Shown here: in pieces, positions 25,935 through 39,653 of the stretch
Layout of the letters: each line of letters starts with the position of its first letter
How positions within the stretch are numbered: position 1 is the first letter of the stretch
NCBI RefSeq assembly: GCF_014650055.1
Contig: NZ_BMUF01000006.1
Span: forward strand, 310,001-374,000
Origin: Streptomyces malachitofuscus
Lineage (GTDB): Bacteria; Actinomycetota; Actinomycetes; Streptomycetales; Streptomycetaceae
Length of the DNA stretch: 64,000 nucleotides
Reading direction: 5' to 3'
Position numbers and translations under genes: made by a program
The notes under the pieces: generated by a model
Told to the model about the DNA's origin: nothing
Database searches by the model: none
The model's input: only the letters and a program-made list of their open reading frames with translations

Positions 25935-26477
25935 ATGGGACTGCACTTCCACCGCAACCCCGACGGCACGACGACCGGGCGCAACGACGCCAACGGATTC
26001 ACCGTGACACACGCCGAAGAGGAGGAGGTGAAACGGCAGTTGTACGAGGACGCCGGGTGGGAGTACACGCCGCCGCCGACTCCGCCTCCGCCCGGGTTCC
26101 ACCGGTTCTCCCTGGTGCACGACGAGTTGCGGTCCTCCGGGTTCGAGGACGAGCGGTACGCGGGGCTGCGGGACCGTCCGCCGGAGGGGTGCGCGCCGGT
26201 CGACCGGGGGTGCTTCACCCTGCGGTGCGAGCGGCCGGGAAGGACGCTGATGGACGCGGTCGCCGGCACCGTCGCGGAGATCCGCCGTGAGCACGGGCTG
26301 GTGATGAACAGCCTGGGTGTCGGGAAGCCCGCGGAGTGGTGGGACGCCGGCACCAAGGACGGATACGCGGCCGAGACCGTGGCGCACCTGCTGCTGACGG
26401 CCGCGGACCGCGCCCGACTGCTCGGGTACGGGCGCAGGGACGTGGTACGGCTGCTCGACGCCACGGGGATCGAGTAG
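25935..26477 (+). CDS. Hypothetical protein
   Basis: 180 residues, ATG 25935. Starts MGLHFHRNPDGTTTGRNDAN, then an acidic helix, a Pro-rich linker (YTPPPTPPPPGFHRF) and a C-terminal region (CERPGRTLMDAVAGTVAEIR, RLLGYGRRDVVRLLDATGIE) that is helical. Soluble, no signal peptide. The Pro linker separates a small N-terminal part from a domain of about 120 residues that I cannot assign. Convergent with the phosphatidyltransferase gene; 177 bases from the divergent HD gene. Confidence 0.6.
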   Translation: MGLHFHRNPDGTTTGRNDANGFTVTHAEEEEVKRQLYEDAGWEYTPPPTPPPPGFHRFSLVHDELRSSGFEDERYAGLRDRPPEGCAPVDRGCFTLRCERPGRTLMDAVAGTVAEIRREHGLVMNSLGVGKPAEWWDAGTKDGYAAETVAHLLLTAADRARLLGYGRRDVVRLLDATGIE

Positions 26478-26526
26478 CCGGCGGACGGGGCGGCGGGTCA
26501 GGCAGAGGCCCCGCCTCGCCCGGATG

Positions 26527-27291
26527 TCAGCTCGCGACCAGTTCCCGCCGTACCTCGCGTCCGGCCGGGGCCGCCGCCACCCTGGACGTGCGCCACAGCC
26601 ACAGCACATCGCGGCCGAAGGACCACACCAGGAGACCCAGCGCCAGCGCCACCACCGCGACGTTGACCGCGTGCGGCAGCAGGGCCGCGCCCGCCACCAG
26701 CAACAGCACACCCTGGAGCGCGGCCACCGTCTTGCGGGCCGTGCTCGGCGGCAGCGGGGCGGTCAGCCAGGGCCAGACCCGGGCCGCCGCGACGAAGACG
26801 TAGCGCATGCCCCCGATCAGCAGCACCCAGGGACCCATGGCCATCGACACGTACACGCTCAGCACCAGGATCAGGAACGCGTCCACCTCCATGTCGAAGC
26901 GGGCGCCCAGCGGGGTCGCCGTACCGGTTCTGCGGGCCACCTTGCCGTCCACGCCGTCGAGGATCAGGGCCACGGCGGTCAGACCCACGAAGAGGGAGAC
27001 GGGCGGTGAGTCCTGGAACGAGTCGGCGACCAGCGCGGTCACCCCGCCGACGAGGGTGGCCCGGCCGAGGGTGACCCGGTTCGCCGGGCCGAAGGACCGC
27101 AGCCGGGACCGGTGCAGGGCCCGGGAGAGCACCGCCCAGGTGGCGATCGCGAACGCGAGGCCGGTCAGCCAGCCCGCGGGGCCCATGCCGATCGCCGTAC
27201 CGATCAGGGCCAGCAGCAGGATCTGTACGCCCGCGCCCACGGCGGTCTCCTGCTGTACGAGCCTCGCGTCGTAACTGTTGTTCAGGGCCAC
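26527..27291 (-). CDS. CDP-alcohol phosphatidyltransferase family membrane protein
   Basis: 254 residues, ATG 27291. The family joins a CDP-activated lipid or head group to an alcohol in the membrane. The signature D-x2-DG-x2-AR-x8-G-x3-D-x3-D is complete: [10 protein letters not shown], followed by [15 protein letters not shown]. Six hydrophobic helices are apparent ([85 protein letters not shown]). Alcohol acceptor unknown. It is divergent from the dehydrogenase that begins the coupled operon at 27400 and is separated from it by 108 bases, so shared regulation with that pathway is likely. Confidence 0.8.
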   Translation of the reverse strand: MALNNSYDARLVQQETAVGAGVQILLLALIGTAIGMGPAGWLTGLAFAIATWAVLSRALHRSRLRSFGPANRVTLGRATLVGGVTALVADSFQDSPPVSLFVGLTAVALILDGVDGKVARRTGTATPLGARFDMEVDAFLILVLSVYVSMAMGPWVLLIGGMRYVFVAAARVWPWLTAPLPPSTARKTVAALQGVLLLVAGAALLPHAVNVAVVALALGLLVWSFGRDVLWLWRTSRVAAAPAGREVRRELVAS

Positions 27292-27399
27292 CGAGCATCC
27301 TCCGGCCGTGTGACAGAGTCGATCAAGGCCGCTACCTTGTGCGCGGCCTGTGCACCACTCGGTACGCGTGCAGGATCCCGATCGTTCAGGAGGATTTCG

Positions 27400-30140
<2,741 letters not shown>

Positions 30141-30144
<4 letters not shown>

Positions 30145-31193
30145 CCAACCCGGTGACCACCACTCAGCACGGCGGTACGATCCCGGCCCAGCCCGGCCCC
30201 CGGGACGTCACGGACGCCGCACTGGCCCGAACAGGGGGCAGCATGGAACCCAGGACCGGCGGCACCGGGGCCCAGGCGTCCGTCATCCCCGGCGCCGGCC
30301 CCGCCGCACCCCGCCCCGGGGAGCGTGCCACCCTGCGGCTGCGGGAGACCGGCGACGACGAACCGGCCCGCTACGCCCCCGAGTGGCTGCAACTGCGCGA
30401 ACCGGCCGACGCCGCCGCCCGCTCCTACGACCTGCTCGACCCGCTGCGCATCCGGCTCGCCAACCTCCCCGGGCGGGCGGACGGTCTCGTCATCCACGAC
30501 ATCGGGTGCGGCACCGGCTCGATGGGCCGCTGGCTCGCCCCGCACCTCGACGGCGCCCAGCACTGGGTGCTCCACGACCGCGACCCCTACCTGCTGCACT
30601 TCGCCGCCGTCGCCTCCCCGCGCTCCGCCGCCGACGGCAGCCACGTCACCGTCGAGACCCGGCGTGGCGACGTCGCCCGGATCACCGCGGACGCGTTGTC
30701 CGGTGCCTCCCTGGTGACCGCCTCCGCCCTGCTCGACGTCCTCACCCGCGAGGAGATCGGCGCCCTCGCCGCCGCCTGCGCGGGGGCCGGCTGCCCGGCC
30801 CTGCTGACCCTGTCGGTGGCCGGACGGGTGGAGCTGACCGCGCCGCATCCGCTGGACCAGGAGATCACCGAGGCGTTCAACGCCCATCAGCGGCGGGGCG
30901 ATCTGCTCGGACCGGACGCCGTCACGGTCGCGGCCGAGGCGTTCGCCGAGCACGGCGCCACCGTACGGCTGAACCCGAGCCCCTGGCGTCTCGGACCGGG
31001 GGACGAGGCGCTCATCGAGCAGTGGCTGCGGGGATGGGTCGGTGCCGCGGTGGAGGAGCGGCCGGACCTGACGGCGCGGGCCGACGGGTATCTGACCGAG
31101 CGGCTGGAGGCCTGTGCGGCGGGGGAGTTGCGGGTCGTCGTCCATCACAGTGACCTGCTCGCCCTGTGCCGGCCGGCGGGCGGGGCCGCATGA
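30141..31193 (+). CDS. SAM-dependent class I methyltransferase
   Basis: 350 residues from ATG 30141, coupled to the glycosyltransferase. The first 80 residues are a low-complexity Pro/Gly/Thr region; the Rossmann methyltransferase follows: motif I VIHDIGCGTGSMGRWLAPHL, motif II acid in HWVLHDRDPYLLHFA, then RRGDVARI and a post-motif stretch SLVTASALLDVLTREEIGAL. The substrate-binding C-terminal part (EHGATVRLNPSPWRLGP; ALIEQWLRGWVGAAVEERPD) is family-specific. Target unknown. Its position inside the dehydrogenase-PTPS-glycosyltransferase operon argues for methylation of the same small molecule. Confidence 0.8.
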
Positions 31194-32425
31194 AAGGAGT
31201 GTGGGCGCGGCTCAACACCCCTGCCGTGCGGACCCGTCTCGGCACCGTCGCCGGCATCGCGATCCTCGCGGTGCTGTTCTGGCGGCTCGGTACCGGGGCG
31301 TTCGTGGACGGGCTGCGGCGCATCGACGCGGCCGCGCTGCTCGGGGCGTTGGGCATCGGGCTGGTAACCACCGCGTTCAGCGCGTGGCGTTGGGCGCTGG
31401 TGGCGCGGGGGATCGGCATCAGGTTGCGGCTGGGAGCCGCCGTCGCCGACTACTACCGGGCCCTGTTCCTCAACGCGGCCCTGCCCGGGGGCGTCGTGGG
31501 TGATGTGCACCGGGCCGTCCGACACGGCAAGGACGCCGGTGACATGGGGCGGGGGGTGCGGGCGGTGGTGCTGGAGCGCACCGCCGGACAGCTCGCGCTG
31601 TTCGTCGCCGGGGGTGTGGTGCTGGTGAGCATGCCGTCTCCGGTGCTCGGTGAGGTGCGGCAGGTGCTGCCGGTGGTCGGGCTCGGGGTGGTGGGGGCCT
31701 GTGCGGTGGGGCTGGCTCTGCGGATGAATCGGGCGGGGTCGGGGGCGGCGTCGGCGTCCGGGCGGAAGCGGGGGGCTGTGCGCGGGGTGCTCGGGGAGGC
31801 GCGTGAGGGGTTGTTCTCCCGGCGTAACGCGCCTGGGGTGCTCGTCTCCTCGGTTGTGGTGCTGGCCGGGTATGTCGCGATGTTCGTGCTCGCCGCGGAG
31901 GTCGTCGGGGTCGGGGCGTCCGTGGTTGAGCTGCTGCCGCTGGCTGTGCTGGCGTTGCTGGCGATGGGGCTGCCGTTGAACGTGGGGGGCTGGGGGCCGC
32001 GGGAGGGGGTTACCGCGTGGGCGTTCGGGGCGGCGGGGCTGGGGGCTGGGCGGGGGTTGACGGTCGCCGTGGTGTACGGCGTGCTCAGTCTTGTGGCGAG
32101 TCTGCCGGGGGCTGTGGTGCTTGTGGTGCGGTGGTATGCGGGTGTGCGTGGTGCCGGCCGGGCTTCTTTCGCCCCCGCCGCCCTTTCCCTTCCCGACCCC
32201 GGGGGCGTTGCCCCCGGACCCCCCGTCGGCCTTCGGCCTCGTCCTCAAACGCCGGACGGGCTGGAAGTTGGGGCCCGGCCTCGTTCTCAGGCACCGGACG
32301 GGCTCGATGGTGGTGTCAGTAGTGAGAAGTATGTGCCGAAGGAATCCGTCAGGCTTGACAGGAGTTGCTTGCCTTTTTCTGCCGAGGCCAGGGAAGGGCG
32401 GCCGATGACTCCCGAATCCGTATAG
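31190..32425 (+). CDS. Lysylphosphatidylglycerol-synthase-type (UPF0104) membrane protein with repeat-derived tail
   Basis: 411 residues from ATG 31190, coupled to the methyltransferase (ATGA). An eight-helix membrane protein of the LPG-synthetase transmembrane family: VAGIAILAVLFWRLGTGAFV, GALGIGLVTTAFSAWRWALV, the conserved NAALPGGVVGDVHRAV loop, and late PLNVGGWGPREGVTAWAFG. Members flip or export lipid-linked or hydrophobic molecules, so it may carry the operon's product. The fold ends near residue 325 (VVLVVRWYAGVRG); the last 85 residues are Pro/Arg-rich and come from an intergenic repeat element (32191-32304) through which the frame happens to stay open, overlapping the convergent creatininase gene by 139 bases. 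The tail is probably not functional. Confidence 0.75.
   Translation: MKGVWARLNTPAVRTRLGTVAGIAILAVLFWRLGTGAFVDGLRRIDAAALLGALGIGLVTTAFSAWRWALVARGIGIRLRLGAAVADYYRALFLNAALPGGVVGDVHRAVRHGKDAGDMGRGVRAVVLERTAGQLALFVAGGVVLVSMPSPVLGEVRQVLPVVGLGVVGACAVGLALRMNRAGSGAASASGRKRGAVRGVLGEAREGLFSRRNAPGVLVSSVVVLAGYVAMFVLAAEVVGVGASVVELLPLAVLALLAMGLPLNVGGWGPREGVTAWAFGAAGLGAGRGLTVAVVYGVLSLVASLPGAVVLVVRWYAGVRGAGRASFAPAALSLPDPGGVAPGPPVGLRPRPQTPDGLEVGARPRSQAPDGLDGGVSSEKYVPKESVRLDRSCLPFSAEAREGRPMTPESV
32191..32304. repeat. Intergenic palindromic repeat with two 28-base degenerate copies
   Basis: An 8-bp-arm hairpin CCGGGGGC/GCCCCCGG (32199-32206, 32210-32217) lies in the string CCCGACCCCGGGGGC...GCCCCCGGACCCC, which recurs at 38111-38140. 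It is followed by GGCCTCGTCCTCAAACGCCG... (32235-32262) and a degenerate second copy 42 bases on (32277-32304). Such elements are common between Streptomyces genes. Here both flanking genes read into it. Confidence 0.7.
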
Positions 32426-33069
32426 GCGGACATGCCGAGGGTCAGGAGATGGCGTCGGTCGTCGGCGACGTGATCGGACGTCTCATAACCGGGTCGGAGC
32501 ACATCGGGATGGGTGTGCAGAAGGATGGAGGTCTCGATTTCGCCCGCGTGCATGTCGGTGAGGAGCGAGGTCGCGACACCGGCCCGCTCGCGAGCCGTCT
32601 CCCAGTCCTCCGGGGCCGGGAACAGGGCCATCCGCTCACCGCGTGCGGAGGATTCCTGAACGGCGTTGCCCAGTACGTAGTTTCCGCCGTGGCCGTTGAC
32701 CAGCACCAGGGTGTCCACGCCCGACCGGCGGAGCGAGTCGGAGATGTCCCGGATCACCGCGTGAAGGGTCACGGAGGAGAGGGAGACGGTCCCCGGCCAG
32801 GCCGCGTGCTCGTGCGAACACGAGATCGTCACCGGAGGAAGGAGGTGCACGGGGTAGGCGTCGGCGATCTCCCGCGCGATCGCACAGGCGACCAGCGTGT
32901 CGGTCGCCAGCGGAAGGAACGGGCCGTGCTGCTCGAAACTCCCGACCGGAAGTACTGCGATCTGCCGTGAGACGTCGGCTCCCCGCTTCCGTACATCCTC
33001 TGTAGTATCCGCCGGCAACAGACCGTGCACCGGGCCGTATGCCGCCGACCGCTTTTGTGAACCACCCAT
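32287..33069 (-). CDS. Creatininase-family metal-dependent amidohydrolase
   Basis: 260 residues, start at 33069. Metal-binding motifs of the family are all present: VGSFEQHGPFLPLATDT (Glu, His, Asp), SCSHEHAAWPGTVSLS, VLVNGHGGNYVLGNA and TDMHAGEIETSILLH. The family includes creatininase, MftE and archaeal ArfB, which removes the formyl group from the formamidopyrimidine made from GTP. The divergent neighbour, 38 bases away, is a GTP cyclohydrolase II of the Met type expected to release exactly that formamide. A role as formamide hydrolase for that product is therefore attractive; it is inference from context plus family precedent. The last few codons lie within the repeat shared with the convergent gene. 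Confidence 0.8.
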   Translation of the reverse strand: MGGSQKRSAAYGPVHGLLPADTTEDVRKRGADVSRQIAVLPVGSFEQHGPFLPLATDTLVACAIAREIADAYPVHLLPPVTISCSHEHAAWPGTVSLSSVTLHAVIRDISDSLRRSGVDTLVLVNGHGGNYVLGNAVQESSARGERMALFPAPEDWETARERAGVATSLLTDMHAGEIETSILLHTHPDVLRPGYETSDHVADDRRHLLTLGMSAYTDSGVIGRPSLASAEKGKQLLSSLTDSFGTYFSLLTPPSSPSGA

Positions 33070-33107
33070 ATCGTCACGGCCTTTCGTCTCTGCTTAGGAA
33101 CTCGAGA

Positions 33108-33770
33108 ATGATGACAGAAAAAGTAGGCGTACTCGGCAAGCAGCCTCAGCGGCGGACCGGTGTGGAACGCGTCGTGAATGCGCCGCTGCCCACCGTGTAC
33201 GGCAAGTTCCAGGCGGTCGGTTACCTGGACCACGACCGCGGTGACGAACAAGTCGCCCTCGTGTACGGCGATCCGGGCGCGGACCGTGTGCTCACCCGGC
33301 TCCACTCCGAGTGCCTGACCGGCGACGCCTTCGGTTCCCAGCACTGCGAGTGCGGCGACCAGCTCGCGGCGGCGCTGCGCGCGGTCGTGGCCGAAGGGGC
33401 GGGCGTGGTCGTCTACTTGCGCGGCCACGAGGGCCGCGGCATCGGGCTGCTCGCCAAGCTGCGCGCGATGGCCCTGCAGGCGGAGGGCCTGGACACCGTC
33501 GAGGCGAACCTCGCGCTCGGCCTGCCCGTGGACGCCCGTGACTACGCGGTCGCCGCCGGGATGCTCAAGGACCTGGGCGTGCGGTCGGTACGGCTGATGT
33601 CCAACAACCCGCGCAAGCGCGAGGCGCTGGTCCGGCACGGCGTCCAGGTCGCCGAGCAGGTGCCGCTGCTCATACCGCCGTGCGAGAGCAACATCACCTA
33701 CCTGCGCACCAAGCGGGAGCGCCTCGACCACCATCTGCCCCACCTGGACGCCGTCGGGCACCTGTCCTGA
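33108..33770 (+). CDS. ribA: GTP cyclohydrolase II, Tyr-to-Met active-site variant
   Basis: 220 residues from ATG 33108 (a second ATG follows at once, 33111; AGGAA at 33096-33100 serves either). GTP-opening enzyme of the RibA type with zinc Cys in HSECLTGDAFGSQHCECG, catalytic YLRGHEGRGIGL, and VEANLALGLPVDARD. E. coli RibA has Tyr105 in KIRAYALQ; here the same place reads KLRAMALQ, with Met121 (Met120 from the second start). In S. coelicolor SCO6655 the Tyr-to-Met change was shown to yield the 5-formamidopyrimidine product (FAPy) instead of the deformylated one. This protein should thus not serve riboflavin synthesis but a pathway with the divergent creatininase. No DHBP-synthase domain is fused to it. 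Confidence 0.88.
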   Translation: MMTEKVGVLGKQPQRRTGVERVVNAPLPTVYGKFQAVGYLDHDRGDEQVALVYGDPGADRVLTRLHSECLTGDAFGSQHCECGDQLAAALRAVVAEGAGVVVYLRGHEGRGIGLLAKLRAMALQAEGLDTVEANLALGLPVDARDYAVAAGMLKDLGVRSVRLMSNNPRKREALVRHGVQVAEQVPLLIPPCESNITYLRTKRERLDHHLPHLDAVGHLS

Positions 33771-33787
33771 CGGCGGCCTCCCGTCAG
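33767..33787. terminator. Hairpin spanning two convergent stops
   Basis: 7-bp inverted repeat CTGACGG/CCGTCAG (33767-33773, 33781-33787) with a 7-base loop; each arm includes the stop codon of one of the two convergent genes. Confidence 0.5.
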
Positions 33788-35013
33788 TGCGTCACCGCCT
33801 CGTGCACCAGCCGTTTGAGGTCCTGGAAGACGGTGTGGGAGGACCTGGGCCGCACCTGCGTGTGGAACTGCACGGTCAGGTCGTGGCCCGGGTCGACCCA
33901 GAAGGTGGTGGTGGCCACCCCGCTCCAGCCGTAGGCGCCGGGAGCGGACGGGGACTGGGTGCGGGAGGGGTCGATGACGACGCTGACGCCGAGGCCGAAG
34001 CCGACACCCTCGTTGCCCGGTTCGTCGTGTGCGGGGCGGCTGCCGAAGGCCCGCAGGTCGGCGCCGCCCGGGAGGTGGTTGCGGGTCATCAGGTCGACCG
34101 TCGCCGGGTCGAGCAGACGCGTGCCGTCGAGTTCGCCGCGCCGGCGCAGCAGTTCCATGAAACGGTGCCAGTCGTGGGCGGTGGCCACCATGCCGCCGCT
34201 GCCGGACAGGAAGCGGGGGCGTCCCCGCAGAGGGAGGCCGGGGATGGGGTGGATGCCGCCGGTGTCCGATTCGCCGTACATCTCGGCGAGGCGCCCCGCC
34301 TGCTCGTCGGTGACCCGGAAACCGGCGTCCGTCATGCCGAGCGGTCGGAAGACGCGCTCGGCGAGATACTCGTCGAGCGGACGGCCCGACACGACCTCGA
34401 TGATCCGGCCCAGCACGTTCGAGGCGACCGAGTAGTTCCACTGCGTCCCGGGATCGAACTGCAGGGGGAGGCTCGCGTACACATCGGTCGTCCCGGCGAG
34501 GTCCGCCCCGGGTGCCACCGACGACTCCAGCCCGGCCGCGCGGTACAGCGCGTCGACGGGATGGGCGTGGTAGAAGGCGAACGTCAGCCCGGCGGTGTGC
34601 GTCATCAGATGCCGTACCAGGAGAGGGCCGGCGGCCGGACGGGTGCGCACCCGGTCACCGGAGCCGCCGTCGTACACGCGGGGCTCGGCGAAGGCGGGAA
34701 GGTGACGGCCGACCGGGTCGTCCAGCGACAGCAGGCCCTCCTCGACCAGCATCAGCGCGCCCACCGCGGTCACCGGCTTGGTCATCGAGTAGATCCGCCA
34801 CAGCGTGTCGCTCTCCACGGGCAGCCCGGCCGCGACGTCCCGCGCCCCGTACGCCGTGAGGTGCGCGACGCGTCCGCCGCGGGCGAGGGACACGAGGAAA
34901 CCGGGCAGCTTCCCGGCGTCGACCAGGCGGGCGAAATGCCGGTCCAGACGGTCGAGCGCCCCCGCGTCCAGCCCGGCCTCCTCGGGCCCGGTCTCCTGCC
35001 GCAGTACTCCCAT
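33784..35013 (-). CDS. Class C beta-lactamase-family serine hydrolase
   Basis: 409 residues from ATG 35013 with GAAGGAGA just before it. The family covers penicillin-binding esterases and D-aminopeptidases. Nucleophile motif SMTK (S-x-x-K) occurs in WRIYSMTKPVTAVGALML, the Tyr motif in QWNYSVASNVLGRIIEVVSG, and a GWSG motif late (GAYGWSGVATTTFWVDPG), the order seen in EstB-like esterases. No signal peptide, so cytoplasmic, which favours an esterase over a cell-wall enzyme. Substrate unknown. It diverges from the small PPOX oxidoreductase gene, 48 bases apart. Confidence 0.82.
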   Translation of the reverse strand: MGVLRQETGPEEAGLDAGALDRLDRHFARLVDAGKLPGFLVSLARGGRVAHLTAYGARDVAAGLPVESDTLWRIYSMTKPVTAVGALMLVEEGLLSLDDPVGRHLPAFAEPRVYDGGSGDRVRTRPAAGPLLVRHLMTHTAGLTFAFYHAHPVDALYRAAGLESSVAPGADLAGTTDVYASLPLQFDPGTQWNYSVASNVLGRIIEVVSGRPLDEYLAERVFRPLGMTDAGFRVTDEQAGRLAEMYGESDTGGIHPIPGLPLRGRPRFLSGSGGMVATAHDWHRFMELLRRRGELDGTRLLDPATVDLMTRNHLPGGADLRAFGSRPAHDEPGNEGVGFGLGVSVVIDPSRTQSPSAPGAYGWSGVATTTFWVDPGHDLTVQFHTQVRPRSSHTVFQDLKRLVHEAVTH

Positions 35014-35061
35014 CGGTCTCCTTCGGGGAACGTCGGCCCGGTGCGGACCGTTGATCGAGTC

Positions 35062-35508
35062 ATGACTCAGGACGCCGAACAGAACGCACTGCTCGCCCTG
35101 CTCTCCGAAGGGCACGGCGGAGTGCTCGTCACGCTGAAACGCGACGGACGGCCCCAGCTGTCGAACGTCATGCACGCTTACTACCCCGATGAGCGCGTCA
35201 TCCGCGTCTCGCTGACGGACGACCGGGCGAAGACCCGCAACCTGCGGCGGGACCCCCGGGCGTCCTACCACGTCACCACCCGGGACCGGTGGTCCTACAC
35301 CGTCGCCGAGGGCACCGCCGAGCTGTCACCCGTCGCCGGCGACCCGTACGACGAGACGGTGGAGGAACTCATCCGGCTGTACCGCGACATCAACGGCGAG
35401 CACCCGGACTGGGGCGACTACCGGGCGGCCATGGTCCACGACCGGCGGCTGGTGCTGCGGCTGCGGGTGGAGCGGGCGTACGGCATCCCGCGCGGCGCCG
35501 GGGCGTAG
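35062..35508 (+). CDS. PPOX-class F420-dependent oxidoreductase-like protein
   Basis: 148 residues from ATG 35062; the reading frame is open far upstream, but only as a shadow of the hydrolase gene. Split beta-barrel flavin/deazaflavin-binding fold of the FDOR-B type: LVTLKRDGRPQLSNVMHAYY, VIRVSLTDDRAKTRNLRRDP and ASYHVTTRDRWSYTVAEGTA, then an EELIRLYRDINGEHPDW helix. Such proteins bind F420 (or heme/FMN) and reduce varied small molecules; actinobacteria have many. Dimeric, cytoplasmic. Substrate unknown. Confidence 0.82.
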   Translation: MTQDAEQNALLALLSEGHGGVLVTLKRDGRPQLSNVMHAYYPDERVIRVSLTDDRAKTRNLRRDPRASYHVTTRDRWSYTVAEGTAELSPVAGDPYDETVEELIRLYRDINGEHPDWGDYRAAMVHDRRLVLRLRVERAYGIPRGAGA

Positions 35509-35519
35509 CGGCCCCGGCG
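35496..35519. terminator. Bidirectional terminator hairpin
   Basis: Perfect 9-bp inverted repeat CGCCGGGGC/GCCCCGGCG (35496-35504, 35511-35519); the stop codon of the oxidoreductase sits in the 6-base loop. The convergent UvrA-like gene ends 18 bases further. Confidence 0.6.
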
Positions 35520-35536
35520 TCCGCGCGAGCGGCGGC

Positions 35537-37930
<2,394 letters not shown>

Positions 37931-38084
37931 CGTTCTCCCTCCGTCGGGCGGGGCCGCCGTTGCGGCCTCCGCCGGCGTTCCCCCGGTCGGGCCTCGCGCC
38001 AAGGCTAGGCTAGGCGGCGGGCGGCCACCTGGGCTTCTCCATTCCTGACCGGGTGCGTTAGGTCGGCTTCGGGGGGCGGGAGTT

Positions 38085-38165
38085 TCTTCCCCCCGCCGCC
38101 CCATCCCGTCCCGACCCCGGGGGCTGCGCCCCCGGACCCCCTTCGCGCAGTCCCCCGCGCCCCTA
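38085..38165. repeat. Intergenic palindromic repeat (second copy)
   Basis: Contains CCGGGGGC/GCCCCCGG (38117-38124, 38128-38135, 3-base loop) inside the same CCCGACCCCGGGGGC... string as at 32191, followed by TTCGCGCAGTCCCCCGCGCCCC, which is the core of the repeats at 57067-57170. It lies just beyond the 3' end of the phosphatase gene and could act as a terminator. Confidence 0.6.
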
Positions 38166-38173
38166 CGTCTACG

Positions 38174-38758
38174 TCACGGCCGGGTGTTCCACTCCGCGAT
38201 GACCGGGGTGCCGTGTTCCAGGGAGAGGCGGCACAGGGTGCCTGTCTCCAGGCGGAAGAGGCGGCCGGCGGATGGGGGGAGGCCCAGGCGGCGGGCCGTC
38301 AGGACGCGGAGGAGGTGGCCGTGCGCCACCAGCATCACGTCCCCCTCGTCCAGGGCCCCGGCCACCCGGGACAGCACCCGGTCGGCGCGCTCGCCGACCT
38401 GCTCCGGCGACTCGCCGGGGAACTCCCGGCCGGGCGGCACCCCGTCGGTCCACAGGTCCCAGCCGGGCCGGCCGCGGCGGATGTCCGCCGTGGTGATCCC
38501 CTCGTAGCCGCCGTAGTCCCACTCCCGCAGACCGGGCTCCGGCTCGGCGTCCGTCAGGCCCGCCAGCTCGGCGGTGCGCCGGGCACGGACGAGCGGGCTG
38601 GTGAGGACCAGCCCGAAGGTCCGGCCCGCGAGCAGCGGGGCGAGGGACTTGGCCTGGTCCTCGCCCCGCGGGGTCAGCGGCAGGTCGGTACGGCCGGTGT
38701 GCCGTCCGTCCCGGCTCCACTCCGTCTCACCGTGCCGCGCCAGCAGCAGATCGCCCAC
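38174..38758 (-). CDS. Histidine phosphatase family protein
   Basis: 194 residues, GTG 38758. Phosphoglycerate-mutase-like fold: LLLARHGETEWSRDGRHTGR carries the phosphorylated His of RHGE, then LTSPLVRARRTAEL (second Arg), LREWDYGGYEGITT, and VMLVAHGHLLRVL with the second catalytic His. Small members remove phosphate from sugars or cofactors. It follows gnd by only four bases on the same strand, so it is probably the last gene of the pentose-phosphate operon and may act on a sugar phosphate; that substrate is inference. Confidence 0.85.
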   Translation of the reverse strand: MGDLLLARHGETEWSRDGRHTGRTDLPLTPRGEDQAKSLAPLLAGRTFGLVLTSPLVRARRTAELAGLTDAEPEPGLREWDYGGYEGITTADIRRGRPGWDLWTDGVPPGREFPGESPEQVGERADRVLSRVAGALDEGDVMLVAHGHLLRVLTARRLGLPPSAGRLFRLETGTLCRLSLEHGTPVIAEWNTRP

Positions 38759-38762
38759 GCCG

Positions 38763-39647
38763 TCAGGCCTTCTTCACCGACTCGACGGCGTGCCCGCCGA
38801 ACTGGTTGCGCAGCGCCGCGACCATCTTCATCTGCGGGGAGTCCTCCTGGCGGGAGGAGAACCGCGCGAACAGCGACGCGGTGATCGCGGGCAGCGGCAC
38901 GGCGTTGTCGACGGCCGCCTCCACCGTCCAGCGGCCCTCGCCCGAGTCCTCGGCGTAGCCGCGCAGCCGCTCCAGGTGCTCGTCGTCGTCGAGGGCGTCG
39001 ACCGCCAGGTCGAGCAGCCAGGAGCGGATGACGGTGCCCGCCTGCCAGGAGCGGAACACCTCCCGGACGTTGTCCACCGAGTCGACCTTCTCCAGCAGCT
39101 CCCAGCCCTCGGCGTAGGCCTGCATCATGGCGTACTCGATGCCGTTGTGGACCATCTTCGCGAAGTGCCCGGCGCCGACCCGGCCCGCGTGGACGTAGCC
39201 GTACGGGCCGTCCGGCTTCAGCGCGTCGAAGATCGGCTCGAGCCGTTGCACGTGCTCCTTCTCGCCGCCGACCATGAGGGCGTAGCCGTGCTCCAGGCCC
39301 CAGACGCCGCCGGAGACACCGGCGTCGACGAAGCCGATGCCCCGGGCGGCCAGTTCCTTGGCGTGCTTCTCGTCGTCGGTCCAGCGGGAGTTGCCGCCGT
39401 CCACCACGATGTCGTCGTGCTTGAGGAGGCTCGCCAGCCGGTCGACGACCTCCTGGGTGGGGCCGCCCGCGGGGACCATCACCCAGACGGCGCGCGGCCC
39501 TTCGAGCCGGTCGACCAGGTCGGACAGGTGCGGTACGTCGGACACCTCGGGGTTGGTGTCGAACCCGATGACGGTGTGGCCTGCGCGGCGCAGCCGCTCG
39601 CGCATGTTGCCGCCCATCTTGCCGAGACCAACAAGACCGATCTGCAT
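38763..39647 (-). CDS. gnd: 6-phosphogluconate dehydrogenase, short (decarboxylating) type
   Basis: 294 residues, ATG 39647. Oxidatively decarboxylates 6-phosphogluconate to ribulose 5-phosphate. Rossmann start IGLVGLGKMGGNMRERLRRA with FDTNPEV at the cofactor-selecting position; VDGGNSRWTDDEKHAKELAA, FVDAGVSGGVWGLEHGYALM (substrate Ser-Gly-Gly) and KMVHNGIEYAMMQAYAEG (catalytic Lys and Glu region). At 294 residues it is the short tetrameric form, not the 470-residue dimer of E. coli. An Asp after the second strand suggests NAD rather than NADP, as reported for some short enzymes. It is the distal enzyme gene of the tal-zwf-opcA-pgi-gnd operon. Confidence 0.9.
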   Translation of the reverse strand: MQIGLVGLGKMGGNMRERLRRAGHTVIGFDTNPEVSDVPHLSDLVDRLEGPRAVWVMVPAGGPTQEVVDRLASLLKHDDIVVDGGNSRWTDDEKHAKELAARGIGFVDAGVSGGVWGLEHGYALMVGGEKEHVQRLEPIFDALKPDGPYGYVHAGRVGAGHFAKMVHNGIEYAMMQAYAEGWELLEKVDSVDNVREVFRSWQAGTVIRSWLLDLAVDALDDDEHLERLRGYAEDSGEGRWTVEAAVDNAVPLPAITASLFARFSSRQEDSPQMKMVAALRNQFGGHAVESVKKA

Positions 39648-39653
39648 GTCAGT

